64,000 nt of DNA from Amia ocellicauda (Eukaryota; Chordata; Actinopteri; Amiiformes; Amiidae): positions 124,001 through 188,000 of the forward strand of contig NW_027102660.1 in NCBI RefSeq assembly GCF_036373705.1, given 5' to 3'. Positions 30,486 through 42,964 of this stretch are shown here, piece after piece. Each line of letters starts with the position of its first letter. Position 1 is the first letter of the stretch. Made by a program: the position numbers and the translations under genes. The notes under the pieces are model-generated. The model saw only the letters and a program-made list of their open reading frames with translations. It made no database searches and was not told the DNA's origin.

Positions 30486-31577
30486 ATGACTCGGCAAGCT
30501 CCCCAAATGCAGGAACTATACTACAACCCAGCCAAGATCGGGGGTTTGGCGGGTAAGAAGGGTTTTCAAAGAGGACTCGCTGAGGCCGGAGTGAAGGTTA
30601 ATGATGTGGTTGTTTCAGAATGGTTACGGGAACAAGACGCCTATACCTTTCATAAACCTCTCAGGATTAACTTTAAAAGAAACCGCGTATATGCAACTGA
30701 CATAGACTCACAATGGCAAATGGATCTAGTCGATATGTCAAATTTATCAAAACATAACAATGGTCACAAATTGATGTTGATGTGTATCGATGTGTAATCA
30801 AAATATGCCTGGGCTCGCATTCTACATAATAAAACAGGTCGGGCGGTGACAAGGGCCTTTGAGGATATATTGTCCCAGGGTCGATGTCCTAAAAAACTGC
30901 AGACTGATAAAGGAAAAGAGTTTCTCAACAGAGAATTTCAGAATCTACTGAAGAGACACAAAATACATCATTTCACCACCGGTAATGAGCTTAAATCATC
31001 GGTAGTGGAGAGGTTTAACCACACCATAAAGACCAAAATGTGGAGATATTTTACAGCGGTCAACACGTTCAAGTATTTTGATAAAGTTCAGGATTTTATC
31101 GATGCTTACAACCAAGGGTATCACACCAGTATTAAAATGAAGCCTATAGATGTTGATCAAAGTAATTCTTTTAAGGTCTATAAAAAATTATACGGACCAT
31201 TTATTAAGAAGGGAAAAACTACTTATAAGTTCAACATCGGTGATGTGGTTCGCGTTTCAAAGCTAAGGAGTACTTTTGCCAAAGGTTATGAACAAACATT
31301 TTCTGACGAATATTTTACAGTTACCTAACAGTTGGCTAGAGACCCCCCCGTGTACCGGTTAAAAGACTATGACGGGGAGGATATAGAAGGAACGTTTTAC
31401 GAAGCCGAGTTACAAAAAAATATTGTGGGTAAAGACAGTGTATACAGAGTTGAAAAGATATTAGCTGAAAAAACCCAGAACCGGAAAAAATATGTGTTGG
31501 TGAAATGGCTTGGATGGCCTGAAAAGTTCAATAGTTGGGTCCCGGAACAACAGGTTTGCGATATTCAATCCTTATAA
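30486..31577 (+). pseudogene. Integrase, two nonsense mutations (copy C)
   Basis: Same gene as 13188-14279 but with TAA at 30795-30797 (between the first and second catalytic Asp) and TAA at 31326-31328 (before the chromodomain). The catalytic Asp and Glu codons themselves are kept. Confidence 0.88.
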
Positions 31578-31624
31578 CAACTTGCCCGCGGGTGTGTTGG
31601 GGGCATTACTTTCGATACTTAAGA

Positions 31625-32352
31625 TGGAATCAGGAGCCTTCTACGTGACTCTACCCAGTAACGCCTCTCTCGATATATACCCTAAAAATGAAATATCCAG
31701 TTACACGGTACAATTTGGAAAATCTATAGATCTAAGGGGGTCGTGGGAAGTGGGGTTGGCGGAAATACAGTATCCTTACACTTGGGCTGTTTTACAAGAT
31801 AAGGATGCCACCTTCGCCATTTTTGATGATGTTAAAATCAATGGACATTCACGATACAAGGAGGTTATTATGACAATGTGGATAAAATATTAGATGAGAT
31901 GCATAAACAGTTCACAGAAGGCACCCCCAACATCAAGCTATATTACAACCCTATTAAAAAAAGAGTGTACAAGGTGTCAAAACCAGGTATTAGCATTCAA
32001 ACCAGCGGCCAACTGGGGCGTATATTAGGGTTCTATTCTGACACAGAGAGCAGGTTCTCAGAAGTGGTGGGGCGGCTTTTACACTCTTTATGTGTATACG
32101 GATATCATAACCCACCAGAGGGTCGGGAATAGTTATGTCCCCCTTTTGAGAAATGTACTTATTAAAGGTAAAAGCAATGACATGGTCACAATTACTTATG
32201 ACAAGCCACTCTACATACCAGTCTCAAAGACCCACTTTGACAACATCACGATCGAAGTAAAATCGGATCAGAAAATCAACGTACCCTTCCGCTTCAGTTA
32301 AGTTATTGTCAAACTACATTTTCGACCCCTGAAACAGTTTGTACATTATTAA
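31625..32352 (+). pseudogene. Penton-like minor capsid gene, broken (copy C)
   Basis: A 4-bp deletion near 31835 (shared with D, absent in B), the frame change seen in all copies near 32070, and a TAA at 32299-32301 (private). Confidence 0.8.
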
Positions 32353-32353
32353 A

Positions 32354-32842
32354 ATGGCTACCTCGAGGGGTTATGTAGATCCTAGCGCCTATGTGGATTA
32401 TTACAAGATGCAAGCCGGGAACGGCTTGCCCGGTTTTGTAGGAGCCCCCACAATGTATGGCGCCGGTCTAGGAGGACTCTTTCATGGTCTCTTTAGAATG
32501 GCCGTACCCCTGCTTAAGAGAGGCTTTGCTATAGCCAGACCCCACTTGAAATCAGCGGCTAAAAATATTGTTAGTGACGTGTTCACCAATGTTATGAACC
32601 GGGCAGCTAGCCATGAGCATCAGGAGGGTTCGGGTCTCATGGTAATGGCGAGGAGGGGGGGTAAAAGAAGAAACAGCATGTGTCCACCAGGGCGACGAAG
32701 ATCCGTGGCTAACAAAAAACGAAGAATCTCTCATTCTCCAACATATCGTGGAAACACTCGGAGAAGGAAGCAGCACAAGAAAAAACCTGCAAAAAGAAAG
32801 TCTCAAAGAAAGAAAAATAGAGCCTCAGGATACATCTTTTAA
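32354..32842 (+). CDS. Basic core/minor virion protein (copy C)
   Basis: Open, 162 aa, nearly identical to B (LFHGLF instead of LFRGLF in the hydrophobic part). Confidence 0.7.
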   Translation: MATSRGYVDPSAYVDYYKMQAGNGLPGFVGAPTMYGAGLGGLFHGLFRMAVPLLKRGFAIARPHLKSAAKNIVSDVFTNVMNRAASHEHQEGSGLMVMARRGGKRRNSMCPPGRRRSVANKKRRISHSPTYRGNTRRRKQHKKKPAKRKSQRKKNRASGYIF

Positions 32843-32844
32843 AC

Positions 32845-34160
32845 ATGTCTTTTGTCCACAGTCTATCGGAAGAATGCGTCAAATCAGAACTGGATCTGTT
32901 TACAGTTCCATACACTCAAACGAGTATAGATAAGATCATATATGTAGAGATTCCCCCTCTTTCTGCAATTTCAGACACGGCCCCTCTGGAGTTTTTTATA
33001 GCTGGCAATGGCGAGGATTATATTGATTTGAAAAACACATTTATTTTAATGAACTGTAAAGTGACTGATTAGGATGGCGATGCAATCGAGAAGACGGCCA
33101 ACGCTGGGGTCATCAATTAATCAATTACCCGGTGGCCACCATGTTTTCACAGGTGGATGTGACCCTGGGAGATCGGCTCATTAGTCAAAGCAGCAATACT
33201 TACCCCTATAGAGCCATGATGGAGTGTATCCTTAATTATAGTGAGGAGACCCTAAGCAAACAGTTCAGCCCCGGCCTTCTCTTCAAAGACATCCCGGAAG
33301 CTATGGACGACAAGGATCCAGAGGGACTCAATAAGGGTTTGCAAAAAAGAACGGCCTCTTCAACAGAAGGGAGGACCTTTGAGCTAATGGGGCATATCCA
33401 TGCAGACATATTTTTCCAAGAAAAACTCATGCTCAACGGGGTAGACATTAAAATTAAAATGATCCGTAGTAAAAGTGCTTTTTGTCTGATGACCCCTGAT
33501 ACGGAAAAATATAAACTGACCATATTATCGGCCTCGCTGTTTGTGAAAAAAGTGTCCGTCTCCCCGGCGGTTAAACTAGGACACGCGCAGGCGTTAATGA
33601 CGGCAAACGCCAAGTACCCGATCGAAAGAGTCTATATGAAAGTCCACAGTATCCCCGCAGGGACACGGGTGATGAACCAGGAAAATCTGTTTCTAGGACA
33701 GCTCCCAAAACAGGTTATTATAGGTCTCGTGGATAATGATGCATTTACCGGGGTTTACAACAAGAACCCCTTTAACTTTAAACATTATAACGCGGAATTT
33801 ATAGCGTTGTACGTCGATGGTGTGCAGGTTCCATCCAGACCTTTTCAACCTGACTTTGAAAACGGCAATGCGGTTCGTGAATATTACAGTCTAGTACTGG
33901 CTACGGGTCGCCATCTCAAGGATCAAACTCTGCTGATCGATCGCCGGGAATACTGCAGCGGTTACACCCTGTATGGTTTAAACCTGACCCCTGACGAAGA
34001 GTGTGGACAACATATTTCACTGATGAAGACGGGCAATATGCGTTTGGAGATGCGTTTCAAGCAGCCTCTACCACACACTGTAAATATGGTCGTGTATGCT
34101 GTGTTTGACAACATTATTGAGGTGAATCAGAGGAGAAACGTTATGTATGATTATTATTAA
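32845..34160 (+). pseudogene. Hexon-like major capsid gene, broken (copy C)
   Basis: TAG at 33070-33072 (shared with D) and an 8-bp duplication at about 33114-33124. The rest is intact to the normal TAA at 34158-34160, which B has lost. Confidence 0.85.
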
Positions 34161-34161
34161 A

Positions 34162-34719
34162 ATGAACACCAGAGAGCTCAACCACATCATGAATGCCCTG
34201 GCCGGCTCACGGAAACTGTTTCAAGGAGTCTACGCCTGCGATCAGCTGCCTAAATTTAAGATCAAGAATTTACCTGCAATGTACATAATCAACACACACC
34301 CTAAAAATATGCCCGGAGAACATTGGCTGGCTATTTATCTAAGGGAGGACCACCGTGGTGAATTTTTTGATTCCTATGCAAACCCCCCGGATTTCAGACC
34401 TTTCCCTCGGAAGATCAATAACTTTCTGCTCAACAACTGTCAAGAAACCATTTACAGCGGTCGTCAAGTACAAAGTCTTCAGACCTTCACTTGTGGTCAG
34501 CACTGTGTGTTTTTCTTATATCATAGATCTAAAGGAAGGTCATACCCCGATATTATGGCCTTGTACAGTGAGGATTTAGGCCAAAATGATAAAAAAGTGG
34601 CAGAGTTTGTCAGGACACTGTGGACCCCCCCTTATAACACAATGACTTACAACCCTAGCCAGCCATGTATACAGATGGGGTGTTCTTGTGAGGATTTTAA
34701 AAGATGTCATGCATGTTAA
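34162..34719 (+). CDS. Adenain-type cysteine protease (copy C)
   Basis: Open, 185 aa, with the same His54, Asp70, Gln104 and Cys111 as in B. Starts 1 bp after the hexon stop. Confidence 0.88.
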   Translation: MNTRELNHIMNALAGSRKLFQGVYACDQLPKFKIKNLPAMYIINTHPKNMPGEHWLAIYLREDHRGEFFDSYANPPDFRPFPRKINNFLLNNCQETIYSGRQVQSLQTFTCGQHCVFFLYHRSKGRSYPDIMALYSEDLGQNDKKVAEFVRTLWTPPYNTMTYNPSQPCIQMGCSCEDFKRCHAC

Positions 34720-34898
34720 GGTGAAAAAATAATGAAAACAGCTTTTGAATCATTAGTTTTGTTTTTATTCAACACAATTCTTATACAAAGCAGAGTTTAT
34801 GTTATAAATAAATGTACAACATTTGAAATTAAAAAAAATAAAAAATAAAATTGTTTGTCGGGTCATTATTTACAGGGGAGACAAATAAAAACATGAGA

Positions 34899-35642
34899 TT
34901 AATAAGCTTCCCAACGATGGATAGATCCTGAGGATGGTCGCTCAGCACGGTCAGAGTAATGAGATATCGGAGTCAGATCAGGCTCCACCTCTTTACACAG
35001 ACGGATTTTTTGTCGCGTTACCTGGTTAGGAACTGTGGATTGGGGCATGTTCAGACAGGCCATCGCCTGTAGGAAAGCATTCCAGCCTACAGGTCGGCGA
35101 CTATCGGGTACCTTATTAGTGCTAGTGACACTCTTCAACAAATCAAACATGTGTGAACCTTTGATCAGTTGTCCTTTAAAAACAAATTCACCCTGTTCAT
35201 TCCAAGCCGTTACCCGCGGTTTCTGAACCATTTTGTGCAGGATATATTGTGCATGTCTTTTGCTTCTGGCCGGCATGTTTCTCAAAACATCCGTTACAAC
35301 ATCTCCCTCTGAACTCTCAACAGGTTCGGTCACCGCAACATCTTTATCAACCGTACCCCCCGCATCAGCCCCAGAACCATTTTCTTGAGAGGCCATGGTT
35401 AAAGTTAAAATGTTTTGATCTTTTTCACCCTGTCTAACCAGACGGAGGTAGCGCTGTAACGTGTTGGTATACAACTGGGCTTTGGAATACTGATTTAAAT
35501 CGGCCCTGGCCTGTATAGCTTTCATTTCAGAGTCCAGGTTGTTTTCGGCCGTTTGTCTAATGGGCTCTGGCCCGACAACATTTTTTCTCAGTTTCTCAAG
35601 CTGCTCCTGAGGGATCAAGAACATTTTCTGAGCATATTCCAT
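34899..35642 (-). CDS. 247-aa conserved element protein, complete (copy C)
   Basis: The only complete copy. The N-terminal part is helical and charged (EYAQKMFLIPQEQLEKLRKN). The middle has an acidic low-complexity linker. Then comes a segment of the type VLRNMPARSKRHAEYIL...VTAWNEQGEFVFKGQLIKGSH (about residues 112-170; C has Q for E after the second His/Ala), and a basic/Pro tail. I recognise this as a protein that recurs beside the 111-aa protein in animal Polinton-like elements; its function is not established. It is the last gene of the right-arm block and ends close to the convergent poly(A) region. Confidence 0.72.
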   Translation of the reverse strand: MEYAQKMFLIPQEQLEKLRKNVVGPEPIRQTAENNLDSEMKAIQARADLNQYSKAQLYTNTLQRYLRLVRQGEKDQNILTLTMASQENGSGADAGGTVDKDVAVTEPVESSEGDVVTDVLRNMPARSKRHAQYILHKMVQKPRVTAWNEQGEFVFKGQLIKGSHMFDLLKSVTSTNKVPDSRRPVGWNAFLQAMACLNMPQSTVPNQVTRQKIRLCKEVEPDLTPISHYSDRAERPSSGSIHRWEAY

Positions 35643-35644
35643 TA

Positions 35645-35980
35645 TTAACCCACTCTGGAAGCTAGAAGACTGGTTAGGAAAGGCACGGATATGCTCAACA
35701 GCGGTCCTATAAAACCCCCGGTTTGATTAATCTTCTTTCTTTTTCTTTTAATAGAATACTTCTTATTAGCGATGATCTTGATAACCGCTTTTTGTTTTTT
35801 GAGTTTAGAATGTTGAGAAGGGGTTAGGGGTATATTACCGCGTAAGATGTTAAAAGCTATTTCACACAGGGTCTCGATCAAATCCGAGGGGGCCCCTGCC
35901 AGCACAGCTTTCCTATGGCGCGGGCTCCCCTCAAATAACATTTGCAAAAGCGGCAGATTTCTTTTAATCCGAACAGACAT
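35645..35980 (-). CDS. Conserved basic 111-aa element protein (copy C)
   Basis: Open; one Ala-to-Ser change in the hydrophobic tail compared with the other copies. Confidence 0.75.
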   Translation of the reverse strand: MSVRIKRNLPLLQMLFEGSPRHRKAVLAGAPSDLIETLCEIAFNILRGNIPLTPSQHSKLKKQKAVIKIIANKKYSIKRKRKKINQTGGFIGPLLSISVPFLTSLLASRVG

Positions 35981-35986
35981 TCTTAT

Positions 35987-36658
35987 TTATTTCCTTTTCT
36001 TTAGCACATACACTGCCGGCCAATCAGGCGGGCACAAACCTGTTCTGAGGCGAAAGTCTTCTGGGGTTTGTACTTTTAAGTCCGCAATCAAGTACCCGTA
36101 GGGTTTTTTGGTGGCATCCTCAAATGCCTCCAAAAAGAACTTGGTCTGGTTAGGGTACATTTGACGAGCCAAGACGGTGACCTGTAGTTTATCTCTGGGG
36201 TTTTTAAAAAGAATTATATAATTGGCATTTAAATTAATAGTGCGGCTTTTTTTACCTTGAAAAAATAGATTTTGAACTAAATAAATAATACTTAAATTCC
36301 TATGATGAGTGTACTTTGTGAAAGCTTTTTCCACTTCACTGTTGTCACCGGCCTGCTCCATCAGGTCATCAAGGATCACTAGATTAGTTTGACCGGGCGG
36401 GAACAAGTCATCGTCACACAACGAGGCGTGGAGACCTTGCACAAATTTCAGATTATTTTTTTTCGAAGCCAAATCATCGTAGAGAGGTTGCAAGCAAGAG
36501 AAACACCACACTATGTTGTCAAGAGCTTGGGACACGGTTGCGTCCACATCTTCTATGATGTTCTTTATAAGATAGCTCTTCCCCGAATTGGAGGGACCGG
36601 CTATAATACAGGAGAAAGGGTGTTGAAGTCTGTTATCAAAACCACCGCTAATATCCAT
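35987..36658 (-). CDS. Packaging ATPase (copy C)
   Basis: Open, 223 aa, with Walker A GPSNSGKS and Walker B NLVILDD intact. Overlaps the PolB 3' end by 11 bp. Confidence 0.88.
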   Translation of the reverse strand: MDISGGFDNRLQHPFSCIIAGPSNSGKSYLIKNIIEDVDATVSQALDNIVWCFSCLQPLYDDLASKKNNLKFVQGLHASLCDDDLFPPGQTNLVILDDLMEQAGDNSEVEKAFTKYTHHRNLSIIYLVQNLFFQGKKSRTINLNANYIILFKNPRDKLQVTVLARQMYPNQTKFFLEAFEDATKKPYGYLIADLKVQTPEDFRLRTGLCPPDWPAVYVLKKRK

Positions 36659-39600
36659 AAGGCAGAGTGGTATAATCAGTCTTCAACACTCTTTTATTGT
36701 ACACCACCCTGAACCGTTTGTTTAGTGATCTATTTTCCAACGTGTACCCCTTTTTATTGCGATAGATCTGATTTCCGGCTGTAATAATCTCACGAGGAGG
36801 CGCGTCTTTCTCGGTTACAAAACTTTCTACCAGGGTCGTCAGAGACTTGATGTTAATGAGCTTGTTGTTACAATGGTTCAGATTGAAACCCTTAACTTTC
36901 ATACAGGTCTTACCCGCAGCCGTTCTGTATGCGTAAGTCTTAGGACCCCCTGAAACAAACTCCACTATGTGGTCCTGAGGATCTAGTTCGCTCGTTAACT
37001 CCCCAAGGTAGTCCCCGAGGGGAGGGACCCAATCCCCTGGCCTGGTGACAAAGATTACAGAGTCAGTATCATGATAGAGCTAACGTTCCTGCAACTGATC
37101 CATTAAGTTGTACAGTTCAAGCCGGGCGTAAGCCGTGGTAAAAACCGCTATGAAAACATTAACGTTCCCCTGTTTGGTGGGGAAATCTTTAGGGGCCCTC
37201 CACTGGACCTGTGCCACGTGGTCATTTAAGAATTGAAAGTGTGATACTGCATGTTGTTTGGAAAACATAAATTCTATAAACTGTTCAGGGGTTTTAATCA
37301 AAGTTGTGTTTAGACGGTAATTTCTTTCCCCAAACTTACCCCACAGACTGTTTAAAATCAGTTTGGACATTTGTCTCTTGGCGGGGTTTACAGTTATGTT
37401 CCCCGGCTCTAGACGGATCCCTTCCTTTTCAAAATATTGCTGAACGTATCGCTCTTTGGCCGCGGAGTCAACACACCATGAGGGATAGCCCGATGCCTCC
37501 TGTTTCCCTTTCAGATGGGTCATAATGTAATCAGCAAAAAGAGTATCAGGTTTTTCAGAAAAATGCCAAACCTCATACACCTTACCGACTCTGTAACCTT
37601 TCTCCACCGCCTTGTCAAGCTCAATGCTACACCAGACACCCGTCAGCGCTCTCTCTTCATCACTGTGCAGACAAGAGGTAGTTTGATTTTCAGTTTCCAC
37701 ACACGTTCTACACAGAGGGAACATCAATTTTCCCGAACACCTGTAAGGCAACACGGAGGAGGGTACATGGTGACTTTGATCAAACCAAAGTAATGTCCGA
37801 TTTCGAGAAAGTCACGATAAACAATGGTTGGACGCCCCACCGGGTACATTTTGGTCTTGTTGACATAAGGGTACAGACTGGTGAAATCATAGAAATCTTC
37901 TCTCTCACCCTCCTTTACCTCATAATGTAAACAGAGGGCGTTGGTACAACCCCCAAATAACGCATCCCGGGGCTCTAGACGTTCAGGAAAGTCCAAGGTT
38001 TCCATAAACCATTGTACCCCCGCATCCTGTTGCTTCAGGGTTGTCCACTCGTGTTCCCAAATCACCAGCACGTTCAAACCATAGGTGTTTTTTAAAGTTT
38101 CAATTCGTTCCTGGAAATCATAGTACATATCACCGCAGAGTTTTTGTGTTACGGGGTTAAAGGTGTTTGGGTCGAAGCACTGAGGACAGCCATGGTAAAT
38201 ACAACCTGCAAACTCATAAGCGGTACGCCGCCCGGACACGTCGCTAAAACCGTCTAAGTAGTAAGGCCCCATTTTGACTTCCCCTTGATTTAAAGCATGT
38301 CTGATGAAGATGTTATCCCGGGCACTCAGGTATTCCAGCCACTGTATGGAGACAGTCGAAAAGTTCTTTTGTCTAGCACGATAGTTGTCAGAAGTGGTGA
38401 CCGCTATAGTGTTTTTCTGCAAGAAATTGGACCGATACATTTTCATGCAGAGAGACGCTATGGTCACACTTTGCAAAGGGTCGAGACCCGATGTGTTGAT
38501 AACCTCGGCGCGGAAACGCACACAGGCTTCATTAAGGATCACCACATCATTTTTACAATAAGCGGCCATCTCTTCTCGGTAATCAAAAACACCTCCCTTA
38601 ACCGTATTGTACCATTTAAAGAATTCCTCCCTCTCATGAGACATCATAGTATCAACCCCATAATAAGAGGCGGGCAGGTAGGACCCTCGATAATTTTGAG
38701 TGTCCATAGTATTAAAAAAATGGCAGAACCAACCTTTCTTCTGAGCCTCAAAACCCAGAGCCTTAGGCAAAGCGCTCAATTTCATGGGGAGGAAATTTAA
38801 CAAGTTTATGTAACGTTAGTTGAAAGCTTCGTCGGTGAAACACATGATCTTGCTACCCTGAGCTATTATTTTTGGGGTCACCCCATTTTCCACCAGATAC
38901 TTCATCAAAATGTAAGAATCATAACCCTTAGCATTGTGGGCAATAAATGTGTAATTGAGGTATTTTGGACCGCGATACCGCGTAAAGAAATCCCTGACAC
39001 AACTATCACCGCTAGCTGACCACTCACGATCCAACATGTCAATACAGTGTATATAATTAGCAACATGGACCCCGTTTTCTTTTCGGCATTCAAAATCAAA
39101 AAAGACATACCGGTTGTGCGGCGGCTCCTTTTTATCCGGCTGAATAAAGCACTGGTGTTCGGACCCCGGGGTTAAATCAGCATTACAGATCCTGCATCTC
39201 GGCTCCAGACATTTGTGTGGTTTAACCTCATGAAAACGGTACTGGAGGCAACACTGCGGGCAATATTTAGTTTGATCACAATAACTCCGTTTTTTAACCC
39301 CCTCAGCAGCGGCCCTCTGTACCTTATGCTCGGAAAAACAGAACGCAGAGAGACAAATCCTTAAGCAATCTTTACATCGGATGGTAGGGGCCAAACCCTT
39401 ACGACATTGCGGATTGAAACAGACGTTACAGTAACCGTCACAGCGGTGCTTAAGCTTATCATTGAAGGCCTTATAACAACAATGACAAACATACGAACAA
39501 CCCAAAAAAGCAGTCAAACTCTTTATTCCAAAGTAATGACTATCACTTAGGAAGAGAAACAGTGTCTGTGTATGGGTTTCAGGATGTGTCTGAAATTTCA

Positions 39601-39970
39601 CAAATACTTCCTTTACCTCACAACGGTACCACACAACAATTTTTAAAGACAACAACTCCTCAAACTTGCTGATGTCTGAAAAGGCAACCATCTGTTGAGA
39701 GTTTAAGCCGGCCCTCTGATGAAGCATTAAAGCCTCTTGCAGAGCTTGGGGTTCAGGCATGTCGGGGGTGAGTAGTTTTATTAAACTGTAAGCAAAACAG
39801 AGCTTATTGTCCCCACTGGAACTCACCACTAATTGCCTGAGCTTGGTCCTAATTATGTCGTTTTTCAAGCATTTCGACAGTCTTCTAAGCGCCCCACCCT
39901 CAGGGTTACGAACCACATTCTTTACCAGATACAGACTTTCATCAGCTAAGATGGCTGCGTTACTTTGCAA
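36648..39970 (-). pseudogene. DNA polymerase B, broken (copy C)
   Basis: Shared TAA at 38816-38818; a 16-bp deletion near 37757; a private TAG at 37080-37082 before the Pol C motif. Exo I keeps its Asp. The Cys-rich region has Cys for Trp (CHCCYKAF), as in D. Confidence 0.88.
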
Positions 39971-40743
39971 TAACGCTTCGATTTTAGCCAGACGTCTAAA
40001 TTATCTCCACTCAGCATTACAGATAGGTTGCTAAACAAATCATCCCCTCTGAGTTCTAACTGTACAACATCTCGAGGTCTGACCCTTTCAGCAACCTGTT
40101 CAAGCATTTTCTGCAAGGCCTCGTGTATGTTGACAAATATTTCTGCATAATTGTCACAATTTAAAAGTTCTGCAAAATTAAAACGCTGAATCATTTCAAA
40201 ATTGTTATAGGCCGGTCTATCTATAATCACGGCATCACTGGTACTCTTGGACACATCATCATTTTGAACAAAGCCTTCACCCCCTACATTCTCACAGAGC
40301 ATGTCCTCCACAGCCTTATCAGTCTCAGAACCCTCCACATTCCGAACACCCCCACTGCTGACATCTACAAAACCGCCTTTTTGAGGAAGCTCATTTAAAG
40401 CCTGTAAAAGTCCTTCAAAGATATCCAACCGGTTAATGTCAAGACCCTCCTCTAAAGTGATGGCTGTTTCTGCCGCCATCCTGTGTTCTAATTGTCTCAA
40501 TTCATTTATAATAGGGGCAGAATTTGGTCGGGGTAGCTCCTCCAAAGCCTCCACCATTTCAAACAAATCGGGGTGAACTAGGGGGTGAACCTCTATAAGC
40601 GCTACCGGTGGGAGGTGGTTATTTAGATCATTGACCATCTGTAACAGGTCGGGGTTCACCGGTAAGTCTGTTAATTCACATTCTATCGGTGGTAATTGGG
40701 GGTTATTTAAATCATTTATCATTTGTAATAGTTCCAGGTTCAT
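39946..40743 (-). CDS. Leucine-repeat protein (copy C)
   Basis: Open from the ATG at 40741-40743. Same three repeats as B, with a few conservative changes in the acidic linker (INELRQ for INDLRQ). Confidence 0.65.
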   Translation of the reverse strand: MNLELLQMINDLNNPQLPPIECELTDLPVNPDLLQMVNDLNNHLPPVALIEVHPLVHPDLFEMVEALEELPRPNSAPIINELRQLEHRMAAETAITLEEGLDINRLDIFEGLLQALNELPQKGGFVDVSSGGVRNVEGSETDKAVEDMLCENVGGEGFVQNDDVSKSTSDAVIIDRPAYNNFEMIQRFNFAELLNCDNYAEIFVNIHEALQKMLEQVAERVRPRDVVQLELRGDDLFSNLSVMLSGDNLDVWLKSKRYCKVTQPS

Positions 40744-40926
40744 TGGGACATCAGAGGAGTTCACAACAGGGCCGGGGATGTTCTCTCGGGAAGGTCTTTT
40801 TGGGGCCCTAGCTTGTTCATAATCCTTTAGTTTGTGAGTTCTTTTACCAAGTCAGGACATTTTTTAATTTATTTTTTATTTTTCCAACAACCCACAATAG
40901 TAAGGCGTTTTGTGTCTATTAAAACA

Positions 40927-41508
40927 TTAAATACGGTACAATTCGTTAGTAAGGGTATTAATAAGGGTGTTTTGGCTCTCTATCACCAGGTTTTGCCCCA
41001 CTAACACAAGTCTTTGATTTTGTAACAAAGTATGTAGCAACTCATGCCGACCATCAGGAAGTAGCTCCGGGGGCTGGTGGCCTGGCTCAGCTTCAAAGGA
41101 TGGTCGCTCCGGTAAATCTCGGTCGAAGGAGGCAGGGAGCGAGCGTATACTCATGGACGGAGACCAAGAAGGCCTTTGCGGTGACACCCTGGCCAAGCGC
41201 GGGGTACTGTTCCGCGTTTCTGTAGCCAAGAAACGGGTCTGGGGGGACGATGTTGAAACCAGGCCGTCGTTGGGTGGTGTGTCCGCCCTGACTGACGGCG
41301 ACCCCTGAGGTTGTTGGATGCCTGTATTTGTTCCGCCCGACAATGTGGCGGGCTGAATCTGGGGTGTTGAATTACCCCCAGAAGGCTGTGGCCTGAGTAG
41401 ATGTTGGGGGGTCTCCAAGACCACCGTGGGGGATCCTCTCGGTGATCTCACCGGGGAAGATGTTTGATCCCACTTAGACGGGGTAATTGTCCTCAATAGC
41501 TCATCCAC
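40927..41508 (-). CDS. Pro/Ser-rich 193-aa protein (copy C)
   Basis: Open; very close to A. Confidence 0.65.
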   Translation of the reverse strand: MDELLRTITPSKWDQTSSPVRSPRGSPTVVLETPQHLLRPQPSGGNSTPQIQPATLSGGTNTGIQQPQGSPSVRADTPPNDGLVSTSSPQTRFLATETRNSTPRLARVSPQRPSWSPSMSIRSLPASFDRDLPERPSFEAEPGHQPPELLPDGRHELLHTLLQNQRLVLVGQNLVIESQNTLINTLTNELYRI

Positions 41509-42035
41509 AGAATGACTATCCCAAGAGTCTAGGGAAGAATAAAAATATACATTACATTTACATCTTTAAACGGCAACAGAAATCAAACTTAAAACATGTC
41601 CAGGACATTCAAAAGCTTTAGCTTTTTTAGACCTTTGAAAATAGCCTTAGACATTCACTACAACGCCTTATTATATACAGACAATATATTTATTAGGACT
41701 TGATAATAAATGTAAAACAGAGAAGCCACTGTAAATAAACTGTTTCTTAAATGTTTCTTTAAAAACTGTAATATTGTTAATAAAACACACACACACACAA
41801 CAACATTTCATTTTTAAACGAGCCTTCCAAGTGTAAACGCTTCCTGATCCCGGGACTTCCTGTTTCACAAACGTTTTCACGATCTGTTAAATATTAAATA
41901 CAATGAACACCTTCAAGCCTTTTCCTACAACCACTTTAAAACAGAAGTATAATAGCGGGAGATAAGCCAAACAACTTACTAAACCCTTTCGGACGGCTTT
42001 ACTTCCTAACCAGACGGTACGGCAATCGGTCATTT
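41509..42035. other. Conserved AT-rich stretch without a supported gene (copy C)
   Basis: Equivalent to 6006-6536. The AT-rich - strand ORF is shortened here by a 1-bp deletion near 41888, which speaks against it being a gene. Confidence 0.45.
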
Positions 42036-42964
42036 CTAAACACGTTCCCCAGAAACAAGCCTAGACCTGTCCGGACTTCTAAAGATCTTTCCCAGAACCC
42101 CCCGCCCTACAGGAAACGGTCACCCATCGCTTAAATATTAGCCCTCAACGGGCAAACAAAGCCCTTTTAAAAACATTAAAGTTTGAAAGATCTTACTTAC
42201 CTCCACAGAATAATCGTTTCTTATGTTTTTCGGCTGGTTTAGCTTTTTGCACCGCTGTGAAGGTAAGAGACATGTTTAACCTTTAACCACACCGCTTTAT
42301 AAAAAGCTTTAACCTCTTACAGGCTGCAGACATATACTCACAGCTATCAGATACCGGGGCTGACGGCCTTTCAGATCCTTGAAAGGTTACGGTTCTCGAA
42401 GGTAAAACGAAACAAGCCCTCGATGTGGAAGGCCTTTCGTTGTCTCGAACCACGTTTCTTAATACTGTTAGACAGGATAATTTTTTAAAATTAACAAAAC
42501 TGGACTCAAACATCTTACAGAAACGTTATACAAACAAACAGGGGTTTAGTTCTCACCCGGTCGGCAGACAGCCTGTCTAGGGACAACCACTTCTCTTGGT
42601 CGATCCTCGGAGACATTAATCACAGACCTTTCGATAGTTTCTGTGTAATTAAAGAGACCGGCATTAATATATATTAAAACGTTTTCATAACTCTAATGAG
42701 CCGCTTCAAAACCACACACACCCATACATAAGAACCCATGAGCGCAAACACAAAAATCTTACCGTCGTTGTTCCAGATGATCTCCTCAGCGTTGGGAATT
42801 AACTCCTGTTGACTGGCTGAAAAATAATTTTACAGAACTTAAAACAGATGTTATAGCCTTATTTACAATACATGCACACAACACGCTCTGAGTCAATGAA
42901 AATAATCTGAAGACTTGCCTAAAAACTCGTTTAAATCGAAGTCGCTGATGTTGTTTCCGGACAT
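42036..42964 (-). CDS. Six-exon spliced gene, best intact copy (copy C)
   Basis: Exons 42919-42964, 42763-42816, 42557-42640, 42342-42464, 42201-42254, 42036-42106: 432 nt, with an ATG start and TAG stop and every exon open. Donors are GCAAGT (intron 1), GTAAGA, GTGAGA, GTGAGT and GTAAGT. All introns are phase 1. This is the only copy with both an ATG and an unshifted exon 1, so it is the best model. Function unknown. Confidence 0.65.
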